Shown one piece after another: positions 36,311 to 46,138 of a DNA stretch of 64,000 nucleotides (the stretch's first letter is position 1; every line of letters begins with the position of its first letter). This stretch comes from Abiotrophia sp. HMSC24B09 (lineage in GTDB: Bacteria > Bacillota > Bacilli > Lactobacillales > Aerococcaceae). The stretch is taken from assembly GCF_001815865.1 (NCBI RefSeq), contig NZ_KV822211.1, positions 1 to 64,000 of the forward strand. The letters are read 5' to 3'. The position numbers and the translations under genes were made by a program. A model generated the notes under the pieces. That model made no database searches. It was not told the DNA's origin and was given only the letters and a program-made list of their open reading frames with translations.

Positions 36311-36383
36311 TGAGTCATACAGGGCTCGAACCTGTGACCCTCTGATTAAAAGTCAGATGCTCTACCAACTGAGCTAATGACTC
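36311..36383 (-). tRNA. tRNA-Lys (anticodon TTT)
   Basis: Acceptor GAGTCAT, D-arm AGCTCAGTTGGTAGAGC, anticodon loop CTTTTAA, T-arm ACAGGTTCGAGCCCTGT. First gene of the Lys-Thr-Gly cluster. Confidence 0.95.
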
Positions 36384-36399
36384 TTGTAACGACTCATAT

Positions 36400-36428
36400 A
36401 TCATAGCTTAGATTTACATTTTAGTCAA
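36400..36428 (-). promoter_or_regulatory. Promoter of the tRNA cluster
   Basis: Near-consensus TTGACT (36423-36428), 17-base spacer, TATGAT (36400-36405). Start near 36393, some 10 bases before tRNA-Lys. Confidence 0.75.
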
Positions 36429-36517
36429 GTCATAGCCTAAATTTTTTCAGAATTTTTGCTGAGTTTTAGTGTTTCATTCCATTTTCAGTCTATATAGTAT
36501 ATAAGGAGGTGCTCTAT

Positions 36518-37234
36518 ATGCGATTTATCTTAGCCTTTTGTTTGGGGGCTTGCCTAGGTTCTTTTGTGCCTTGTTTGGCCCACCAACTGGTTTTTGACCA
36601 TTTTAATTGGCGGGCTCGTTCCTCTTGCGATTATTGCCATCATCCTCTCTCCTGGAAAGAGCTCATCCCCCTGATTTCCCAAGCCCGCCTCCATTCCCGT
36701 TGCCCTTACTGTCACCAAGTAATCTCATCGATTTACTGGCAAAGCGAGTTGGTGGGAGGCAGCTTAGCTATCGGCGTGGTCTTGATGGCTGCTTATCAGG
36801 CCTGGTCTCCTACTCGAATCTGCTTATATAGTATCTTACTCGTCTTGCTTGCTGTGATGGCTGCTTGCGACCTCTGGGCTTACTGGGTGCCGGATATCTT
36901 ACAGCTTGCTTGCCTACCTTTTAGTTTCTTCCTTGCCTTTTATCAAACTTGGGATGGCTGGAAGATGCTGGTGATTGTCCTTGCCTTGGGCTTTCTCATC
37001 TTACTCCAAATTTTGCATCCCCATTGGCTTGGCGGAGCTGATATCAAATTACTGGGCCTGCTCTGGCTGTCTCTTCCACTCAGGGCGCTAGCTTGGCTCT
37101 TGGGACTGGCAGCCGGGCTTGGTCTTTTGATGGTTGGCAGTCGGCCTAGGCGCTGGCACCAACCTATTCCCTTTGTCCCAGCCATTGCCCTCGCCTACTA
37201 TCTAGTCTTAGCCCTCTTGCCATGGCTCACATAA
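36518..37234 (+). CDS. comC: Type IV prepilin peptidase, ComC/PilD-like (A24 family)
   Basis: Integral-membrane protease that cleaves, and may methylate, prepilin-like ComG proteins for DNA-uptake pili. From ATG 36518 (AAGGAGGT 7 bases upstream; the GTG at 36509 is too close) it has 238 residues with several hydrophobic segments. Two CxxC pairs (CDYC and CPYC) form the zinc cytoplasmic loop. Catalytic aspartates are in AACDLWAYWVPD and GGADIKLLG. No comG genes are nearby, so the substrate operon must lie elsewhere. Confidence 0.9.
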   Translation: MRFILAFCLGACLGSFVPCLAHQLVFDHFNWRARSSCDYCHHPLSWKELIPLISQARLHSRCPYCHQVISSIYWQSELVGGSLAIGVVLMAAYQAWSPTRICLYSILLVLLAVMAACDLWAYWVPDILQLACLPFSFFLAFYQTWDGWKMLVIVLALGFLILLQILHPHWLGGADIKLLGLLWLSLPLRALAWLLGLAAGLGLLMVGSRPRRWHQPIPFVPAIALAYYLVLALLPWLT

Positions 37235-37266
37235 AAAACCAAGCTGTACAGAAGACAGCTTGGTTA
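37233..37266. terminator. Shared terminator between comC and the acyltransferase
   Basis: AACCAAGCTGT pairs with ACAGCTTGGTT. It is followed by six T on the minus strand, so it mainly ends the acyltransferase transcript, and lies at the end of comC as well. Confidence 0.8.
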
Positions 37267-37274
37267 GATGAGTC

Positions 37275-39254
37275 TTAACGTTGTTGATAGAGACTACGAG
37301 CGATAAAGGCCACATAGTGCAGGGTGCCGACTTCATTGTGGTGGACGCCATCTGACACATACCATTCCGGATGTCCCACTTGATAGGCTTGCCAATCAAT
37401 TACATGGGCATTTGGGTAGCGACGGGCAGTGTCTTTAATATAGCTATTCACTTCCGTGTCTTCACCATCCGCGTTATGGACGGTTACAAAATAGACTTCT
37501 CTACCCTGTAAAATCGCCATGAGCTGATCCATTGAATCAGTATCTAAGCCCCCGTTAACCCCAAGTTGGATAACCACTTTAGGTTTAACTAGACCCGACC
37601 AAACACGGTCCTGTAGAATTTCTTGCGCTCCGTTATAGACGGACAGGCTGACCTTACCGTAGGTATTGCCTTGCCAGAAGATATCAGAGAAGGTCGATGA
37701 GTTAAGCAAGGCCACCGAGTCACCAAAGAGCGATACTTCTTGAGTAGTCGCATAGATGATTTCAACTGGTGACAGCATAGCCACAAGCTCTGGATTAAGG
37801 GCAGCGGCTTGCTCTAAAACTTCCTTGTTCTCCTCAAAAAAGGCTTGCATTTCGGCATTAACCTGACTAGCTTTAATGGCCTTATCAAGGATGGTTTGGT
37901 GAGACTGTGGCGTCACATAGTCGGTCTTAAAGGTCGTGTCCACTGACTTGAGATCGGTCTGTAGGGCATCCATAGCTTCAGTCCCAGGATAAATGGCTTT
38001 TTGAACATGGGTCTTGTTAGTAAAGGCCAAGTACTCCAATTCAAACAAGGCAAAGCGTTGATAGTCAGCCGCTAGCAAGAGGCCGACGACTAAGATAAGG
38101 GCACCCACTAGCCCTAGGCTAGCCTTACGCCAGTCTGGCCAACGCCACGCCCCTTGTCTTAAGCGCGTCCAGGCGTTCTTGAAGCGACTGCCCCAAGTCC
38201 AGACAGGCTGAGGCGCGCGACCTTCAACTAGCCAGTAGAAGATTTCGCTAGCCAGTAGGATGACCAATAAGACCAGGATAGCTGTCCAGGCGGTATGAGG
38301 TAGCGCCTTGAGCAGGCCGGTCAAGAGCGGATAGTACCAGAGGTAGAAGGAATAGGAGCGACGACCAAAATGGGTCAAAAAGCCCCAATCAAAGACCAAA
38401 CGCCCTAGGGTTGCCCCTCCTACTAAGGCCAGCACTAGTAACATGGTCAGGATGTTGAAGGCTGGTAACCAGAGATAGTAGGTAATACCTGCCTGGTCTG
38501 ATGCAGTAAAGCTAAGCACTAGCATGAGCGCGACTGACACCAGGGCCAGAATGTTAAGCATGGCTTGCTTGTGCTGATAGCGATAGCAAGCGTTAAGGAA
38601 AATTGGCAATAAGTAAGCCAGGGCAATCCCACCCGCTACACTAGCAAAGCGGGTCACCAAACCATAATAAACCAGAGAGGGATCCCCTGATGGTTGGTAG
38701 AGGTAGAAGGTCAATGTGTGACTGAGACTCATCAGAGCCAGCCAAAAGGCTGCCTTATAGTAGGCCGAAAAGTAGGCTTTCTGGGTCACCCAGATACCAG
38801 CCACTCCGACTAGGAAAGACTGGACATAAAGCGAATTATACCAGAGGTGGGTAAATGGCGAGGTCCCAGCCATCTGAGTAAAGTAGGACCGGCCGGCGCT
38901 AATCTGGAAGTAATTATTGAAGAAGAAGAGACTAGATAGAATGTCGCTTCGGTCATAAGTCAGCTCTCGTCGATCAAAGGCTAGCAGATAGGCCAATAGG
39001 ATTAAAATAAAGACCAAGAGTGGCCACCAAAGCCGTTGGACTGTTTTTAAGACATAGTTTCTCAGGGCATGTGGCCGATTACCTTCTTGGATTTTCTCCA
39101 TGCTTCGCGCAAGGAAGAAGCCCCCTAGGACAAAGAAACTATTGACCCAGAGAAAGCCACCGCTGGTCACGCTCGGAAAGAGGTGATAGCTAATGACCAT
39201 CAGAATAGCCAAACCCTTTATGCCATTCAGGCCTCGTATATGTTGTCCTTTCAT
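37275..39254 (-). CDS. OatA-like peptidoglycan O-acyltransferase (acyltransferase 3 + SGNH)
   Basis: 659 residues. Residues about 1-410 are an acyltransferase-3 membrane domain of about ten helices (start HIRGLNGIKGLAILMVISYHL; FFVLGGFFLARSM). About 470-659 is an extracellular SGNH hydrolase-like domain with Ser in SLFGDSVAL, VIQLGVNG and the catalytic Asp/His in SDGVHHNEVG. This layout matches OatA, which O-acetylates MurNAc and gives lysozyme resistance. A teichoic-acid or other polysaccharide acceptor cannot be excluded. AGGTGG is 4 bases from the ATG; monocistronic. Confidence 0.85.
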   Translation of the reverse strand: MKGQHIRGLNGIKGLAILMVISYHLFPSVTSGGFLWVNSFFVLGGFFLARSMEKIQEGNRPHALRNYVLKTVQRLWWPLLVFILILLAYLLAFDRRELTYDRSDILSSLFFFNNYFQISAGRSYFTQMAGTSPFTHLWYNSLYVQSFLVGVAGIWVTQKAYFSAYYKAAFWLALMSLSHTLTFYLYQPSGDPSLVYYGLVTRFASVAGGIALAYLLPIFLNACYRYQHKQAMLNILALVSVALMLVLSFTASDQAGITYYLWLPAFNILTMLLVLALVGGATLGRLVFDWGFLTHFGRRSYSFYLWYYPLLTGLLKALPHTAWTAILVLLVILLASEIFYWLVEGRAPQPVWTWGSRFKNAWTRLRQGAWRWPDWRKASLGLVGALILVVGLLLAADYQRFALFELEYLAFTNKTHVQKAIYPGTEAMDALQTDLKSVDTTFKTDYVTPQSHQTILDKAIKASQVNAEMQAFFEENKEVLEQAAALNPELVAMLSPVEIIYATTQEVSLFGDSVALLNSSTFSDIFWQGNTYGKVSLSVYNGAQEILQDRVWSGLVKPKVVIQLGVNGGLDTDSMDQLMAILQGREVYFVTVHNADGEDTEVNSYIKDTARRYPNAHVIDWQAYQVGHPEWYVSDGVHHNEVGTLHYVAFIARSLYQQR

Positions 39255-39382
39255 CTTGCCACCTACTTGTACTTGTTATTTTATTATTATAAGGGAAATC
39301 TTAGCCCTATACCGTAACAATCAGATTACGTTCTCAGGGCTTTCCGGCAACAAATGAACTCGTGTCTCCTTGCCCTATCAGC

Positions 39383-39415
39383 AAAAAAGAGACTGGAATC
39401 GAAATCCCAGTCCCT
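39383..39415 (-). terminator. Terminator of fba
   Basis: GGGACTGG pairs with CCAGTCTC around a 9-base loop, followed by six T on the minus strand. Confidence 0.85.
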
Positions 39416-39433
39416 ACATGATACTTACTGGTC

Positions 39434-40291
39434 TTAGGCTTTGCCTGTTGAACCAAACATGTCCATGATTTCTTTAGTTGTCTTCACAATGGCTTCTTTA
39501 CCAGGTGCGATGACTTTACGTGGATCATAGACTTCTGAGTCAGCTGCTAATTTAGCACGAACAGCTGCTGTCCATTGTTGTTGCAATTCAGTGTTCACGT
39601 TGATTTTAGCGTGACCACGTTCGATTGCTTTCTTGATTTGGAATTCTGGAATCCCTGAACCACCGTGGAGTACAAGTGGAGCACCAGTTGCTTCAGAGAT
39701 AGCAAGCATTTCATCAAAACCTAATACAGGTTCGCCAGCGTAAGTCCCGTGAACTGAACCTAAAGCAGCAGCTAAAGCGTCGATTTGACCTTCAGAAACC
39801 ATGCGTTTGCATTCTTCTAAATCAGCGTATTTGATCCCGCCGGTTACGCCATCTTCAGTACCACCAACTGTACCAACTTCTGCTTCTACAGAAACGTTCT
39901 TAGGATGAGCATAAGCCACTACTTCTTTGGTTAAAGCGATGTTTTCATCGATTGGGTAGTGAGAGTGGTCGAACATTACGGAAGAGAAACCTGCATCGAT
40001 GTATTGTTTACATACATCAACAGATGAACCGTGGTCTAAGTGCAAAGCAACTGGTACTTTTACATCCATTGCTTCCAACAAACCATTTACCATGCCGACA
40101 ACAGCAACAGGGCCACCCATGTACTTACCAGCACCTTCAGAAACCCCTAAGATAATTGGTGAATTGTTTTCTACAGCAGCTTGTAATACCGCTTGGGTCC
40201 ATTCTAAGTTGTTGATGTTGAATTGACCAACAGCGTAATGACCTTCTTTTGCTTTCTTCAACATTTCCGTCATACTTACTAAACGACTCAT
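39434..40291 (-). CDS. fba: Class II fructose-bisphosphate aldolase
   Basis: Zinc aldolase of glycolysis and gluconeogenesis, 285 residues. Zinc and catalytic segments ALHLDHGSS (about 81-89), [29 protein letters not shown] and [11 protein letters not shown]. Codon use looks biased like a highly expressed gene. AGGAGG lies 7 bases before the ATG. TATAAT at 40328-40333 is the likely -10. Confidence 0.96.
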   Translation of the reverse strand: MSRLVSMTEMLKKAKEGHYAVGQFNINNLEWTQAVLQAAVENNSPIILGVSEGAGKYMGGPVAVVGMVNGLLEAMDVKVPVALHLDHGSSVDVCKQYIDAGFSSVMFDHSHYPIDENIALTKEVVAYAHPKNVSVEAEVGTVGGTEDGVTGGIKYADLEECKRMVSEGQIDALAAALGSVHGTYAGEPVLGFDEMLAISEATGAPLVLHGGSGIPEFQIKKAIERGHAKINVNTELQQQWTAAVRAKLAADSEVYDPRKVIAPGKEAIVKTTKEIMDMFGSTGKA

Positions 40292-40347
40292 GTTTATGCC
40301 TCCTTGAATTGGATTATTTTATGTTTTTATTATACTCCATTTTCACT

Positions 40348-40378
40348 GCCTTGGCTAGTCTTTCCCCCTAGCCAAGGC
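40348..40378. promoter_or_regulatory. Inverted repeat over the fba promoter region
   Basis: Perfect 11-base arms GCCTTGGCTAG / CTAGCCAAGGC separated by 9 bases, just upstream of the fba -10 and covering the expected -35 zone. There is no T run and pyrG already has a terminator, so an operator is possible. Confidence 0.45.
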
Positions 40379-40447
40379 CAGAAACTGCGCCATAGCGTTT
40401 TATTCACAAGTTCGCCTCTTGTCTAGTCAGGCACCGCGCATCTTCAG

Positions 40448-40482
40448 ACAAAAACCGCACAAGCTCTGAAAACTTGTGCGGT
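40448..40482 (-). terminator. Terminator of pyrG
   Basis: ACCGCACAAG pairs with CTTGTGCGGT, followed by TTTTTG on the minus strand. Confidence 0.85.
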
Positions 40483-40488
40483 CCTTGA

Positions 40489-42111
<1,623 letters not shown>

Positions 42112-42127
42112 CTATTTACTAAATGAA

Positions 42128-42204
42128 AATCGCTCCCCGTTCTAGGAACAGGGAGCGCTCACTCGGTCAGTTGCCCCTAAAAAGCTTTAGGGGGCCCACA
42201 TAAA
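42128..42204 (-). promoter_or_regulatory. pyrG leader with CTP-sensitive attenuator (candidate)
   Basis: The predicted transcript starts GGGCCCCC at 42197, seven bases after the -10. It contains a CCCCTAAA / TTTAGGGG hairpin, then a terminator-like hairpin GCGCTCCCTGTT / AACGGGGAGCG followed by ATTTTC, before the pyrG ribosome site. The GCTCCC in the left arm is complementary to a G-rich 5' end, as in Bacillus pyrG, where low CTP causes extra G residues to be added and termination to be avoided. Confidence 0.6.
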
Positions 42205-42233
42205 ATATTACGCTAAAGCTCTGACCGCGTCAA
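42205..42233 (-). promoter_or_regulatory. pyrG promoter
   Basis: TTGACG (42228-42233), 17-base spacer, TAATAT (42205-42210). Initiation is expected at the GGG triplet 42195-42197. Confidence 0.7.
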
Positions 42234-42235
42234 GT

Positions 42236-42910
42236 TTATTCTTCTTCGTCTTGTAACTCTTCTTCGTATTCTTCGTCTTCTGATTCGAAGTCATCGGCTT
42301 CATCATCTTCAGCCTCGAAGGAAGCATCACCGTCTAAATCTAGGTCATCGTCGCCGAAATCAGAGAGGTCAGAAGCGTATTCGCCCAACTCTTGACTTTC
42401 GTCGTCTAAGTCAACGGCATCGTCTTCAATGAGGGTTAGACCACGAGTATCGTCGTCATCCTCATCTTCCTCATCCACATCACCGTAATCGTCTAAATCA
42501 GTATCGTAGATATCATCTGCATCTTCTGGATCATCATCGTTGTAGTCGATCATGTCGTCTCCTTCAGAGAAGGCATTGTATTTACGTTTCTTACGACGGC
42601 TAACTGGACGATCATCTTCAGCTTCAGCGCTAGAGATAATTTCTTCATCGATTGCATCGATTGGGTACCAGCCACGCAAGCCCCAACGATTCTCCCCTAA
42701 GGAGATAAAACGACCGTCGATATTCAAGTCGGTATAGAAGCGGACCATACGGCTTTCTAGCTCTAACTCTGATAATTCCAAGTAGTTTTGGATTTCAATC
42801 AGTAATTCCGTAAAGTCTACCACATCACCTTTTTGTTCTAAAATTGCGTGAGCAACTTCAATCATGGATAAATCTTTGCGGTCTTGTCCTTCAAATTGTT
42901 TCAAAATCAT
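42236..42910 (-). CDS. rpoE: DNA-directed RNA polymerase delta subunit
   Basis: Gram-positive RNA polymerase accessory subunit that speeds recycling. From ATG 42910 it has 224 residues. An N-terminal winged-helix HARE domain (about 1-90: KDLSMIEVAHAILEQKGDVV, NRWGLRGWYP) precedes a basic hinge (SRRKKRKY) and a long disordered Asp/Glu tail (about 110-224). The tail is typical in kind and rather long. Confidence 0.95.
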   Translation of the reverse strand: MILKQFEGQDRKDLSMIEVAHAILEQKGDVVDFTELLIEIQNYLELSELELESRMVRFYTDLNIDGRFISLGENRWGLRGWYPIDAIDEEIISSAEAEDDRPVSRRKKRKYNAFSEGDDMIDYNDDDPEDADDIYDTDLDDYGDVDEEDEDDDDTRGLTLIEDDAVDLDDESQELGEYASDLSDFGDDDLDLDGDASFEAEDDEADDFESEDEEYEEELQDEEE

Positions 42911-42953
42911 GGTTTGACACACCCTCCCTAGTATACTCTTATATATTACCTAT

Positions 42954-43388
42954 TTAAGCGACATAAATCAATCGAAAACGATAGTTTCCTAGCAATTCTT
43001 GATCATTTTTTAATTGATAGTCGACGGTCAAGGCATAGCGGATTTTTCCTGCTTGATCCGCCGGCTCAAAATGCCAGTGCAAGTGCTGGGTATGGACACT
43101 CAAAGGCCAGCTGCCCTGAGGAGTCTGGTAGTTGGTCATGGTTTCTTGTTCTGGCGCGAAGAGCAACACCCCCTGGGCCTGACTGACTTGAATCTGGGTG
43201 CTCCCATCAGCTTGGGGTAGCCATTTGACTTCAACAGGTTCTTGATTGAGATTTTGATAGGTCAGCTTGGTAAAAGATTCTAGCTCTAAGAGGACCGCCT
43301 GGGTCTTGTGGTCATAACGTTCTACCTGCTGACTATCTGGATAAATAATTTGTTGTTCGACCTGAAGGTCAATGCTTACACGTCTCAT
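42954..43388 (-). CDS. ywiB: DUF1934 (YwiB-like) beta-barrel protein
   Basis: 144 residues from ATG 43388 (AAAGGA 5 bases upstream; upstream in-frame codons have no site). The DUF1934 pattern is a lipocalin-like barrel: RRVSIDLQVEQQI, YDHKTQAVLLELESFTKLTYQ, and the end ELLGNYRFRLIYVA with a YxxxxDxxLKND-type motif before it. Function unknown. It lies just upstream of rpoE on the same strand. Confidence 0.82.
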   Translation of the reverse strand: MRRVSIDLQVEQQIIYPDSQQVERYDHKTQAVLLELESFTKLTYQNLNQEPVEVKWLPQADGSTQIQVSQAQGVLLFAPEQETMTNYQTPQGSWPLSVHTQHLHWHFEPADQAGKIRYALTVDYQLKNDQELLGNYRFRLIYVA

Positions 43389-43473
43389 GAAGGTCCTTTC
43401 TGGCCACTTGTTCACTTTCTGTCACAAGATGGGCCTCTCGAATGGTTCTATATAGTCATTATACCGCAAATCG

Positions 43474-43482
43474 TGCTATAAT
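43474..43482 (+). promoter_or_regulatory. Extended -10 promoter of lipL-ywfO
   Basis: TGcTATAAT on the plus strand, about 45-70 bases before the gene. No clear -35. Confidence 0.5.
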
Positions 43483-43549
43483 AACACCATAGCAATCGCT
43501 CTCATCGGCATTTAGGAGGGCAACTTTGACAAGAAAGGGGGAGGGCAGA

Positions 43550-44413
43550 ATGGCATTGCCACAATTTCCGTATTTATCACAGCATGAATGGCGTTACTTC
43601 GACGATGCTAGCCATGATCCGGCGCTACCGGCAAGCGATAGTTTGGCCTATCAGGACAGCTTCATTCGTTGGCTCCCTCATTTACAAGGGGACCAGCCTC
43701 AGGGCCTCGTTCACTTTTATTCCATTGATCGTCCCACTGTCCTCTTGGGCGCCAAAGATAGCCGCCTGCCTAACTTAGCGGCTGGTTTGGCCTACCTAGA
43801 AGAGCAAGGCTTCGACTACGCCCTCCGGCCCCATGGTGGTTTGGGTGTGGTCTGTGATCCAGGCATCCTGAATATTGGCTTGGCAAGCGACCTGACCCAC
43901 TTCCCCCTATCCATTGATGCCGCCTATGAACAGATGGTGGCCCTGATTGGACTGTCCCTGATACCTTATGGCCTTGAGCTTGAAGCCTATGAAATCGCCC
44001 AATCCTACTGCCCTGGTACCTATGACTTGGTCGTGGGGGGCCAGAAAATCGGGGGCATTGCCCAACGTCGCTTTAAGACCGGTCTGACGACTGCGGCTTA
44101 TATCAGTGTAGCGGGTGACCAAGCTGCTCGCGCCCAACTCATGGCGGGCTTTTACCAGGCAGCTGGAGCGGACGACAGCTATCCCCAAGTAGACCCAGCG
44201 GTCATGACGACACTGGCTCATGCTTGTGGTCAACCACTTGACCGCCAGTCCTACCAAGAAGAGTTGATCCAGCTGATTAGCCACTATCAAAAACTAGTCC
44301 CAGGCGACTATCAAGATCCTGACCTAGTGCCTATCTTTAACAAAATGCGCCAAGTTTCCTTGGCCCGTACCCAATCACTTAAATCAGAAGTCAATAGCAC
44401 GCAAGATAGCTAA
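43550..44413 (+). CDS. lipL: Octanoyl-[GcvH]:protein N-octanoyltransferase-like (LipL) / lipoate ligase family
   Basis: Biotin/lipoate ligase-fold acyltransferase of 287 residues, predicted to transfer octanoyl or lipoyl groups onto dehydrogenase E2 domains. Visible: TVLLGAKDSRLPNL, RPHGGLGVVCDPGILNIGL and SYCPGTYDLVVGGQKIGGIAQRR. The Cys in the last segment corresponds to the LipL acyl-thioester cysteine. Start uncertain: ATG 43550 has GGAGGG 4 bases upstream, while a TTG at 43526 has AGGAGG at ideal spacing. Pairs with the HD-domain gene downstream (gap of 12), as ywfL and ywfO are near each other in Bacillus. Confidence 0.8.
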   Translation: MALPQFPYLSQHEWRYFDDASHDPALPASDSLAYQDSFIRWLPHLQGDQPQGLVHFYSIDRPTVLLGAKDSRLPNLAAGLAYLEEQGFDYALRPHGGLGVVCDPGILNIGLASDLTHFPLSIDAAYEQMVALIGLSLIPYGLELEAYEIAQSYCPGTYDLVVGGQKIGGIAQRRFKTGLTTAAYISVAGDQAARAQLMAGFYQAAGADDSYPQVDPAVMTTLAHACGQPLDRQSYQEELIQLISHYQKLVPGDYQDPDLVPIFNKMRQVSLARTQSLKSEVNSTQDS

Positions 44414-44425
44414 GGAGGTTATGCC

Positions 44426-45823
44426 ATGTTTAACTTTGATGGGACCGTTGAGGCCCAAAAACTCAGCCGTGAGAAGGTCTTCCGCGACCCGGTACATGGC
44501 TATATCCATATCCAAGACCAGATTATCTTAGATCTGATTAATACGCGAGAATTCCAACGCCTGCGCCGCATTAAGCAATTGGGCGGTTCTGTCTACACCT
44601 TCCACGGGGCAGAACATTCGCGCTTCGGTCATTCTCTAGGCGTCTATGAAATCACACGTCTCATAGTCGACAAATTCGAACGCCAATACCTGTCCCAAAC
44701 GCCGGGTGACGGCCTATGGCAGGCCTCTGAGCGCTTGGTCGCCCTCTGCGCTGCCTTACTCCATGATATTGGCCACGGTCCCTTCTCCCATGCATTCGAA
44801 GGGATCTTCCATACCAACCATGAGGAGATTACTCAACGTATTATCACCTCGCCTGAAACTGAAATTCATCAGGTACTGTTACAACTTGGCCCAGAATTCC
44901 CGGCTAAGGTCGCCAGTGTCATTAATAAGACCTACCCTAACCAACAGGTGGTCCAACTGATTAGTAGTCAGATTGATGCCGACCGCATGGACTATCTGCT
45001 TCGCGATGCCTACTATGCTGGCGTCTCCTACGGCACTTTCGATTTGACGCGGATTTTGCGGGTGATTCGTCCCTTCAAAAACGGCATTGTCTTCGACTTC
45101 TCGGGCATGCACGCCATTGAAGACTATATCGTCAGTCGCTATCAAATGTATATGCAGGTCTACTTCCACTCCGTCTCCCGCGGCATGGAAATGGTCCTCC
45201 ACAGCCTACTGACCCGCGCTAAGACCTGTTATCTGGAAAAAGCGGACCAGATGAAGACCCAAATTAGCTTCCTAGAGCCCTTCCTGCGAGGGGACTGGCT
45301 CCTATCTGATTACTTGCGACTGGACGACCACATCCTCAGCAGCTACTTCAACCACTGGCTAGACGAAGAGGATATCTTGCTGGCAGATTTGGCTAATCGC
45401 TTCCTGACCCGCAAACCTTTCAAATCAGTTCTGACCAGTCCCGAAGAGAAGACCGAACTGACTATTGCCATCGACCAAGAACTAGTCCGTCTGGGCTATG
45501 ACCCTTACTATTATTTCGCGGAGAATTCTAGTTTTGACCTGCCTTATGACTATTATCGTGTAGGTCAGATTAGCAAACGCACCCAGATTGAGCTCATTAC
45601 CAAGATGGGGCAGATTGTTGAGCTATCTCAAGTTAGTCCCCTAGTCAATTCCCTAGCCGGCAAGCAGCGCGGCGATTTGCGTCTCTACTTCCCTAAAGAA
45701 ATTTTGACCACAGCCGAGGATACGGCGGCCGACCAGGTCAATGAGAACCAGACCACCTTGCTGGCGGCTTATTACAATGAGCGCAACGACGTTACCCAGA
45801 ATATTCAACAAAGACTGTTCTAA
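44426..45823 (+). CDS. ywfO: HD-domain phosphohydrolase, YwfO-like
   Basis: 465-residue dNTPase/SAMHD1-type HD hydrolase. N-terminal EKVFRDPVHGYIHIQDQIILDLI and REFQRLRRIKQLG are typical. The His at AEHSRFGHSLGV, the HD pair in LLHDIGHGPFSHAFE and the later Asp in DRMDYLLRDAYY complete the metal site. The substrate (a nucleotide) is inferred. Good AGGAGG before the ATG. Confidence 0.88.
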   Translation: MFNFDGTVEAQKLSREKVFRDPVHGYIHIQDQIILDLINTREFQRLRRIKQLGGSVYTFHGAEHSRFGHSLGVYEITRLIVDKFERQYLSQTPGDGLWQASERLVALCAALLHDIGHGPFSHAFEGIFHTNHEEITQRIITSPETEIHQVLLQLGPEFPAKVASVINKTYPNQQVVQLISSQIDADRMDYLLRDAYYAGVSYGTFDLTRILRVIRPFKNGIVFDFSGMHAIEDYIVSRYQMYMQVYFHSVSRGMEMVLHSLLTRAKTCYLEKADQMKTQISFLEPFLRGDWLLSDYLRLDDHILSSYFNHWLDEEDILLADLANRFLTRKPFKSVLTSPEEKTELTIAIDQELVRLGYDPYYYFAENSSFDLPYDYYRVGQISKRTQIELITKMGQIVELSQVSPLVNSLAGKQRGDLRLYFPKEILTTAEDTAADQVNENQTTLLAAYYNERNDVTQNIQQRLF

Positions 45824-45841
45824 GGATTAGAAATAGATACT

Positions 45842-46065
45842 AGCTTTTCAAACGGTGAATAACAGTAGTCGCTCAAGCAAACGTCATGCCCTTGGAAGGG
45901 GACCGGCTTTAGCCTGGCTATCCGCCAGTCTTCCTCCTTGTCAGGCTATGGAATCGCTAAGTCGCGACGCTCCAAGCGCTTCTCATACGCCTGCCATCCT
46001 CAACCTTCCAATGGCATGATGTTTGACGCGACTACAGTTATTCACCTAGCTTCAAGGCTAAAAGC
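45842..46065. repeat. About 225-bp element with long imperfect terminal inverted repeats (MITE-like)
   Basis: The left end (from AGCTTTT at 45842 through GGTGAATAACAGTAGTCGC to CTTGGAAGG near 45899) matches the reverse complement of the right end (46004-46065) over about 58 bases with small gaps. The centre (about 45900-46003) is GC-rich and itself folds (TAGCCTG / CAGGCTA). There is no open frame of note. It lies downstream of ywfO and next to another palindrome. A target duplication is not evident by eye. A small non-autonomous mobile repeat or a structured RNA are both possible. Confidence 0.6.
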
Positions 46066-46099
46066 TGTCCTATGATGATATAAATAGCGATCCACACAC

Positions 46100-46137
46100 A
46101 AAAAACCATTATATCATATATGATATAATGGTTTTTT
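46100..46137. terminator. Perfect palindrome acting as terminator (ATTATATCATA family)
   Basis: CCATTATATCATA and its exact complement (46106-46131) with A/T runs on both sides, so a T tract follows on either strand. It sits two bases beyond the exporter stop. The core is identical to that at 35808-35833. Confidence 0.75.
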
Positions 46138-46138
46138 G

